NCBI RefSeq assembly: GCF_040183065.1
Contig: NC_091132.1
Coordinates: 163,609,102-163,673,101 of the forward strand
From: Periplaneta americana
Taxonomy: Eukaryota > Arthropoda > Insecta > Blattodea > Blattidae
Length of the DNA stretch: 64,000 nucleotides
Direction: 5' to 3'
Shown: one piece after another, positions 57,335 through 64,000 of the stretch
Numbering within the stretch: the stretch's first letter is position 1
Layout of the letters: the number at the start of each line of letters is the position of its first letter
Notes under the pieces: model-generated
Told to the model about the DNA's origin: nothing
Database searches by the model: none
The model's input: only the letters and a program-made list of their open reading frames with translations
Program-made: the position numbers and the translations under genes

Positions 57335-59369
57335 CGAGCCCCTACAGCCCAGGCTGCGCAGAAGTTTAGAGTCGGGACAAATTGAAGCTTGCGCCCGCCG
57401 CCATGTTTGGGAAGAGCGCCGGCTAGCAGACATCCGCATATGCAATGTTTAGGGTTTAAAATAATATGTTTTTTTATATTTTATAAACCAATCGGAGTAA
57501 CTAAATGAAACAAAATCCTGTTGAGATTTAAAGCGACTACGTTGTGGACATAATTCAAGTTACCGTTAGTATGACGTGAAACGAAAGATGACGGAAACAA
57601 TTTGATAATTATCAAAGACGTTGTAGTTATTTGACATCATTTTAGAGCGAATAAAAAATACAAATGCATATTGTAAGCCAGTTCGGGTGAAAATAAAGTT
57701 ATGTATTAGTAGTCTATTACCTGTTACTCGTAAAACACTGCCAGCTATATATTGTACATTACATAAAACAATATATATCCTACTATGCACATATGTTTCC
57801 TTTGATGTAGAGGAGAAACGAACAATTTGATCTGCTTTCATATTGTATAGTATAATACGTCTGTAAAATAAAAACATGTACACTAATGTTCTAGTTTTAA
57901 GATATAAATACCATTCATTAGCTTATTATCATAGTAATAGAAAATAAACTTTACATGCAGGAATTACTCCGTCAAACATAGGTACTTGAACACTTATAGG
58001 CTATATGAATTTTAGGCCTAGTGTACAGAATAAGAGCTTACCTATTGATTCTTAATTAATAAGATGGACTTCCTTAAATTTCTTACAAATTTATGTAAAT
58101 TCATGTTAGAACTTTTAGGTGTATGGTGACATCTGATGTTTATGTATATATGGTCATTATGGTCAATTTCACACGTCTAAAAATATTAATATCTCTGCTT
58201 CCATACCTGTAAAAAAATATGTAAGCCTATTGTTTTATTTTGAAAATATTGGCGTAAGTACCATTCATTAGCTTATTATCATAGCAGTAGTAGGACTATA
58301 AATATACTTTACAAGCATTAATTACTCTGTCAAACAAATTTTGAATTAGTAATTAGTAGCACTAAGTTATATGTTTAAACAAGTTTATTAGCGGTATTTT
58401 GAAAACCTAATATTCAGAACAACGCTTTTTTGTGTTAGATATTCGTCTTCGTCTGTAGCTATTATCTCGGTACATGTCCAACTTGGCTAAGCAAGCAAGA
58501 AATAAATTGTACGGTAATTATATTACTGTACTTACTTGTGCAGAGAAATTCTAGATCCTTTCTTGTACGTATATGTACAATTAAACGCTGCACACGAATT
58601 CACCATAGTGAACGGCACACTCAAATTTACTACTTAGGCGTAGAACTTATTAAACAATAACAAACCTACACGTTAGCAACGTGTATCTCTAACTTGTAGG
58701 AACACATTCACACTTCGAAGATATTACGCATTTTTAAAATACACTAATTGTTAGAAACCACTATTAATGTACTCCATCACTGACTAAAAAACTGAACTTC
58801 CTATTAACTTTAACTTTAATGCACTATAAAAAAATAACACAAATTAACACACTATTAAAAGTAAACACAAATGAACACGTGAATCTCCATGTGTTGATAA
58901 AGTGCTTCCAGATCCTTCCTTGTATGTATACGTACAATTAAACGTTGTACACGAATTCACCATAAAGAATGGCACTAGTCACCCAATTAAATTCAATTAA
59001 TAACATCTACACGTTAGGAACGTGCATCTCTAAGTTGTAGGAACACATTCACACTTCGAAGATATTACGCATTTTTAAAATACACTAATATTATTATTAG
59101 AAATGACTATTAATGCACTCCATCAATGGCTAAAAACTAAACTTGCTGTTAACTTTAACTTTAATGCACTATTAAAAGTAAACAACACAAATCAACACAC
59201 TATTGAAAGTAAACAACACAAATGAACACGTGAATCTCCATGTGTTGATGTTTGATAAAGTGCTTCTACTCCCAAGACATGGCCTCGCGCGAACCTGCGC
59301 GAGAGGTTTCAAATCTGTACACGACATCAGCGCCAATTGTGTGTCTAGATATATAACTACAACGTCTTT
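57335..59369. mobile_element. Mutator-like element with 9-bp duplication inside the hAT
   Basis: Duplication GCTGTCACC at 57326-57334 and 59370-59378. Taking one copy out restores the hAT reading LRIAVTIPMTTSAPERCFS, so the boundaries are firm. The ends are only loosely inverted (GGGACAAATTGAAGCTTGCG, GCCATGTTTGGGAAGAGC on the left; opposite strand TACAGATTTGAAACC, GCCATGTCTTGGGAG on the right). A 9-bp duplication suits MULEs, but no transposase is visible, so the superfamily is inference. It contains a tandem duplication. Confidence 0.65.
58551..59262. repeat. Tandem duplication of about 355 bp
   Basis: Copy 1 (58551-58908) and copy 2 (58909-59262) share TGTAGGAACACATTCACACT, TCGAAGATATTACGCATTTT and GTGAATCTCCATGTGTTGAT, with scattered differences and small indels. 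Both lie inside the Mutator-like element near its right end. Confidence 0.88.
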
Positions 59370-60500
59370 GCTGTCACCATACCAATGACAACTTCCGCAC
59401 CAGAACGTTGCTTTTCGTGTTTGAAGAGAGTAAAATCCTATCTTAGAAATACGATGAGAGAAGTGACCGCATTAGCTATGTTTTCCATTGCAAAGATTAT
59501 GTTAAACGAAATACCGGATTTTAATAAGAAGATGATTCAAAAGTTTGCAACCTACAAGACAAGGCGCATGGAACTAATCTTTAAATAAAATAACTTGTTC
59601 GGTTTATTTTTGTATGCAGCCCCCCTTATTTCAATACCCACGAGCCGCCACTGATCATATCCAAAAGAGAAAAGTGATGCCGTAGCCCCTAACCTCAAAG
59701 CGAGAACTGTGTTGTTTTGCATTGGATGTATACTAGCTGTGAGTTCCGTGGGTTAGCAGATAAGCACGGAATTGCTAAGATATATCAGTGTGCAAAAGTG
59801 CCCACAGGGTAGTTCATGTTGTTAAAAGAGTTAAATTCGGGCAGATTTTTGATCACCAAAATGTCATTTACTATAGCACAGAATTTTTATGCTGCTGATG
59901 GGATCACTAATGTTTGAGGTTAGGAATGCAACATTAATGAATACTGATGGATCAACACAAAAAATTAACATGATTTGTGTTTAGACATTGTAATTATTTT
60001 ATCAATGGCATATTTGTACGTGGACCAAATCTGTTATTTACTTATTTGATTGAATTTTGTGCTAACTTTGGTCATTTAAGTAATATACGTATTGGGTATA
60101 TTTGACCAAACGCATCATATGAAACTCCATTGTTGCCAATATATAAAAATCTAAATACTTTTAATTTTTTTAAACAATACTTTATATTTTCTGTTGGTGA
60201 AATATGAATCAGCAAGCTTAGAATAATCTATTTTAGTACAAAATATAAACATATGTATCGAATGTAGTAAAAATACAGCGACTTTAGCTCTGCTCCTTAG
60301 CGATTTTTGTAAACTGTCGTTGGCGATATTGTGTAACCAATAATGCGTATTTGTAAATTTCTTTAGCTGATTTTGTAAAGTTCGTCAGACTTTTTACAAA
60401 CTAATAAAATAGCATTGTGAAACACAATTTATAAGCATTTGTAAACTTTTACTTGTTATTTGTAAATTGTTAATTTGTAAGGATTGTGAAACGGGCCCCT

Positions 60501-61944
60501 TTCTATTTCACTGTATGGAGTTCAGTGAAATATTATATTATAACTTTATTGCTTATCATTGCTAAGTTTTATTTAGGCCTAGTGTAATGTGTCCATAAGT
60601 TCCGTTTACTTCTTGTTGCATAATATGTTGCAGAAATAATTACAAAACTGTGTTATTTTAATGTGAAGAGAATTTTACATGTTAACATAATCTGTTCGCG
60701 TCAACATTTCAAGTTTAGAATGGAAACTATTTTGAGGTTTAATAAACAAGAATTTATATTGTGATTTCAATTTAGCACATCTACCTTCCTTAATTTTAGA
60801 CAAAACATTTACCATACCACTCCTATAAAATTAGTGTACGTACAATAATTGTGTTACATCTCTTACGTAGTAGATAAGTACAATAATTCAGTACTCAATT
60901 TTAGTATTAAAATACAGACAAATTGAATGTCCGGGGTATCATAATGACATTATGCTTAATTGTAATGTATGATTGCGAATTTAGGAATATAAGTTAAATA
61001 TAGTAAACGTGACCTATAATTTTCGTATGAATGGCAAGGCATTGGAAATCACTAAATTTAGACAGAGAGGGGCAACTGGTACAGTAAAAACATAACCTAT
61101 AATTTCAACATATCTAAATATCCGTGCGGTGCAATTGAAAATTATTGAATCGTGCTAAATGAATGTACAATAATTTGGCAATATTTAATCGAAATAAAGG
61201 CAGGTATTACACATACGAACAACGTGATATTCACACCATAAATAATATTACATCTTAACTCGCAAGTAAATTATGTCTGAAGTGTCTCACAATCATTGTT
61301 TAAATTTTATTCATGGAATTACACTACATTTTAGAGAAACAAATGTTACTGTTTATGCATTCCAACTAATTTATATGGTTGAAACGCCGCCCTTCGTGAT
61401 CGGGTAAAGCGAGTTACATGGTCTGCCTTACGGCCTGTATTATATCACGATGGCTGTGGCACAGTCTATTGTTCCTAGTACTCACAGCGCTCCAAGCGGC
61501 TAGCAACTATCGCGAGATTTGCAAAAAATCACCCCAAACTTCGTGCCTGTATATAGTAAACTGTGGTACACCTTTTACGAAAATATATTCCCAGAAGTTT
61601 TATCTTTGATTGAGTATTTCTGTTGCATAATTAGTTGTTCCTGTGCATATTATATATTATCTCTTTCTTAAAATCCAACATTATTCCTTTTAAGCAGTGT
61701 TTCATTTATTTTATCTCCAACAATACCTGAAACGCCCATTATACAGTACAACATTCTTTTCCATCTAGCGGTATTTCGCACACATATAGAAAAATAACAC
61801 AACAGTTGACTGAAATGTGAAAGAAAAAGGATATGTCGCTAAACTGGAGATTAGGTATGGAAGCTTTTACCCATGTCATTACGATGCTAACCAAATACAC
61901 AATTTCGTCAACATATGGACATAATGTTTACCTTGCCATCCATA
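60501..61944. other. AT-rich DNA, nothing recognised
   Basis: A GC-richer patch at 61385-61570 resembles, in reverse, a stretch near 31415-31560 (TTGTTCCTAGTACTC, TAGTAAACTGTGGT), so it is probably a dispersed repeat of unknown class. No gene can be supported. Confidence 0.4.
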
Positions 61945-62600
61945 CTTACTTACTTACAAATGGCTCTTAAGGAACCCGCAGGTTCATTGCTGCCCTCACG
62001 TAAGCCCACCATCGGTCCCTATCCTGTGCAAGATTAATCCAGTATCTATCATCATATCACACCTCCCTCAAATCCATTTTAATATTATCCTCCCATCTGC
62101 GTCTCGGCCTCCCCAAAGGTATTTTTCCCCCGTCTCCCAACTAACACTCTATATGCATTTCTGGATTCGCCCATACGTGCTACATGCACTGCCTCTCTCA
62201 AACGTCTGGATTTAATGTTTCTAATTATGTCAGGTGAAGAATACAATGCGTGCAGTTCTGCGTTGTGTAACTTTCTTCATTCTCCTATAACTTCATCTTT
62301 CTTAGCCCCAAATATTTTCGTAAGAACCTTATTCTCAAACACCCTTAATCTCTGTTCCTCTCTCAAAGTGAGTGTCCAAGTTTCACAACCATACAAAAGA
62401 ACCGGTAATATAACTGTTTTATAAATTCTAACTTTCAGATTTTTTGACAGCGGACTAGATGACAAAAGCTTCACAACTGAATAATAACAGGCATTTCCCA
62501 TATTTATTCTGCGTTTAATTTCCTCCCGAGTGTCATTTATATTTGTTACTGTTGCTCCAAGATATTTGAATTTTTCCACCTCTTCGAAGAAAAGATCTCC
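61945..62600 (-). mobile_element. LINE 3' end, GTAA tail
   Basis: The minus strand reads EEVEKFKYLGATVTNINDTR, EEIKRRINMGNACYYSVVKL, VRIYKTVILPVLLYGCETWT, LTLREEQRLRVFENKVLTKI, FGAKKDEVIGE, and in shifted frames HALYSSPDIIRNIKSR-like and RRRWEDNIKMDL-like blocks. The 3' end is CCTGCGGGTTCCTTAAGAGC followed by GTAAGTAAGTA. It is the same family as 13541-14032, 5'-truncated before the catalytic box. Confidence 0.85.
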
Positions 62601-62740
62601 AAACCTTGTCATCCACACCAGGAGAAATTTGGTTTCTTTCTCTCTCCTTCCTACTTCTTCCTCTACCATTCTGAGAAGTAGTGCCACTGTTAGTGAAGAG
62701 GTTAAGTAGGGTTTCATGAGGACATAGATTAGTAACAAGC

Positions 62741-62916
62741 AGCCGGTGAAATGAGTCCAGGGTCCAGCACCGAAAGTTACCCAGCATTTCTCGTATTGGG
62801 TTGAGGGAAAACCCCGGAAAAAACCTCAAACAGGTAACTTGCCCCGACCGGGATTCGAACCCGGGCCACCTGGTTTCGCGGCCAGACGCGCTGACCGTTA
62901 CTCCACAGGTGTGGAC
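62741..62916 (-). repeat. tRNA-headed SINE (copy 3), lacking its 3' tail
   Basis: Head GTCCACACCTGTGGAGTAAC at the right, B box GGGTTCGAATCCCGG, body to GGACTCATTTCACCGGC, where it stops; the usual TCACCTTCAT...TAAAATAA end is missing. It lies between two copies of a local phrase (GATGAGGACCTAGATTAGTG near 62988 and ATGAGGACATAGATTAGTAA near 62717). Confidence 0.82.
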
Positions 62917-62919
62917 GTG

Positions 62920-63270
62920 ATAGAGTTAGGTGGAGTTAAATGACATAGTTCAGTTTGGATGTCAAAGATAAGGTTAGGAAGGTTTTGATGAGGACCTAGA
63001 TTAGTGACTAGTAGGTCTAATGTCAATGGATGAGCTAGAGTTTAATAAGGCGATAGATTAATGACGGCGCATCGAGCAAAAATGGCACAAGTGAATATCA
63101 GTCCTATAATCCCTCTCCTATATCATTTTTTGTTTCCCAAACTAGTTTCTGTCGATTAAAACGATATTTCCCGCATCACATCATATTTCTCCTTTATTTC
63201 TCTGTGATAACTTAGGGCCCGGAATTTTGTGCTAAAAATGTGGAAAATATTTATGCTTTTATATGCTATA
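62920..63270. other. Spacer with local duplication
   Basis: It contains a repeated phrase related to the left flank of the SINE at 62741. Otherwise nothing recognised. Confidence 0.4.
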
Positions 63271-63279
63271 AAATCTGAA

Positions 63280-63530
63280 CAGTCCACACCTGTGGAGTAG
63301 CGGTTAGCGCGTCTAGCCGCGGAACCAGGTGGCCCGGGTTCGATTCCCAGTCGGGGTAAGTTACCTGGTTGACGTTTTTTCGGGATTTTCCCTCAATCCA
63401 ATATGAGTAATTGGTGGGTAACTATCAGTGATGGAACCAGGACTCATTTCACCGGCATAATCACCTTCATCCCAGTCAGACGCTAAATAACCTAAGATGT
63501 TGATAAAGCGTCTTAAAACAACATACTAAA
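63280..63530 (+). repeat. tRNA-headed SINE (copy 4)
   Basis: Full length: AGTCCACACCTGTGGAGTAG, B box GGGTTCGATTCCCAG, body, ending CTTAAAACAACATACTAA. Target duplication AAATCTGAA lies at 63271-63279 and 63531-63539. Confidence 0.88.
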
Positions 63531-63633
63531 AAATCTGAAAATATGTTACCAAAAACTCGAATATATGTGATAACATTTTCTTAAATTTTACTAACTCTAC
63601 ATCCTATTGGTGTTACAGCGCGTAAAATACATC

Positions 63634-63895
63634 TTTTTTTTTATTTTAGTAGGATATTTTACGACGCTTTATCAACATCTTAGGTTATTTAGCGTCTGAA
63701 TGATATGAAGGTGATAATGCCGGTGAAATGAGTCCGGGGTCCAACACCGAAAGTTACCCAGCATTTGCTCATATTGGGTTGAGGGAAAACCCCGGAAAAA
63801 ACCTCAACCAGGTAACTTGCCCCGACCGGGAATCGAACCCGGGCCACCTGGTTTCGCGGCTAGACGTGCTAACCGTTACTCCACAGGTGTGGACT
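63634..63895 (-). repeat. tRNA-headed SINE (copy 5)
   Basis: Full length in reverse orientation: head at 63895 (GTCCACACCTGTGGAGTAAC), B box GGGTTCGATTCCCGG, end TAAAATATCCTACTAAAATA plus A-rich tail. Short duplication TACATC lies at 63628-63633 and 63896-63901. With copy 4 it forms an inverted pair about 100 bp apart. Confidence 0.88.
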
Positions 63896-64000
63896 TACAT
63901 CATTCTCAAATTCTCACTAGTGAAAGAATGTCGACTATCACGAAACAAGTCCTTGTACTGTGAAAATGTTCTTTATGCTCGCCCATGCCGAAATGTAGTA

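Larger units (their letters stand above)
56182..59653 (+). mobile_element. hAT element split by a Mutator-like insertion
   Basis: The ends CAGGGGCGGCT and (opposite strand) CAGTGGCGGCT, with an exact 8-bp duplication ATCATATC at 56174-56181 and 59654-59661. Transposase pieces: SAGATRWSFKIITVNVVHEK (near 56825), RRKVEGIQTRVGAAKEVCDL (near 57010), LLQFLLSENLQASFSEVVEI (near 57260), and after the guest TTSAPERCFSCLKRVKSYLR, NTMREVTALAMFSIAKIM (59385-59510), the hAT dimerisation end, with a normal stop. Frame shifts occur in the first half. Confidence 0.9.
55502..60499 (+). mobile_element. Harbinger-like element, split by a hAT
   Basis: The ends GGGGCCTGTTTCACAATGTT and (opposite strand) GGGGCCCGTTTCACAATCCT are followed by arms full of TTTACAA or TTGTAAA motifs. 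Coding pieces, with the hAT removed, look like a PIF/Harbinger nuclease N-terminus: KILRARINNTFVSLYKFNER, FRTSP (55905-55975), then past the hAT LDVYTSCEFRGLADKHGIAK (frames shift) and VHVVKRVKFGQIF (near 59815). The DDE core is absent. The flanks show no matching 3-bp duplication, which weakens the superfamily call. Confidence 0.65.

Overview
This is insect genomic DNA, most likely a cockroach or termite (Blattodea). That assignment rests on my memory of the family, not on a search. The grounds are: AT-rich sequence with a very high repeat load; a zinc-finger gene family with a characteristic multi-exon N-terminus (MD.IK.EP..DPL, then EGN..DLH.TEIK, then a short acidic exon); several copies of a tRNA-headed SINE resembling the Talua-type SINEs of termites; and LINE tails ending in ATGT or GTAA repeats.

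Host genes. All recognisable host coding sequence is on the minus strand and belongs to one family of C2H2 zinc-finger transcription factors arranged head to tail. Gene B (45320 to 38189) and gene A (28545 to 11081) each assemble into a complete four-exon coding sequence with consistent GT-AG splice sites and phases, giving about 442 and 323 residues with 10 and 7 fingers. Gene C is seen only as its first coding exon (1293-1390); the rest lies beyond the left edge. No tRNA, rRNA or CRISPR feature is convincing.

Everything else is mobile or repetitive DNA, much of it nested inside introns. Left part (1-11 kb): a deleted DD41D mariner, a LINE split by a younger retroposed tail carrying a TATC/ATCC microsatellite, a near full-length DD41D mariner and a Tigger-like element. 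Gene A intron 2 holds a stack at 14.7-21.7 kb: a mariner-type MITE of about 270 bp was blown up to 7 kb by a hAT in each of its two terminal repeats, a SINE and another DD41D mariner. These guests carry guests of their own, including an unusual transposon with 6-bp target duplications. Gene A intron 1 holds a 54-bp minisatellite, a perfect hAT MITE and a LINE end.

Middle part (28.8-38 kb): PIF/Harbinger-type elements with TTA or TAA duplications, a MITE split by a SINE, a hAT transposase remnant and a DD41D deletion copy. Right part (46-64 kb): a LINE end, a 4.7-kb pogo-like element with a hAT inside its transposase and a SINE cluster near its right arm, a Tc1 remnant, a three-level nest (Harbinger-like, hAT, Mutator-like), another LINE end and a cluster of three SINEs.

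The genes do not form an operon or pathway. The biological unit is a tandem zinc-finger cluster embedded in transposons. I saw no retrovirus-like, LTR or Polinton element.
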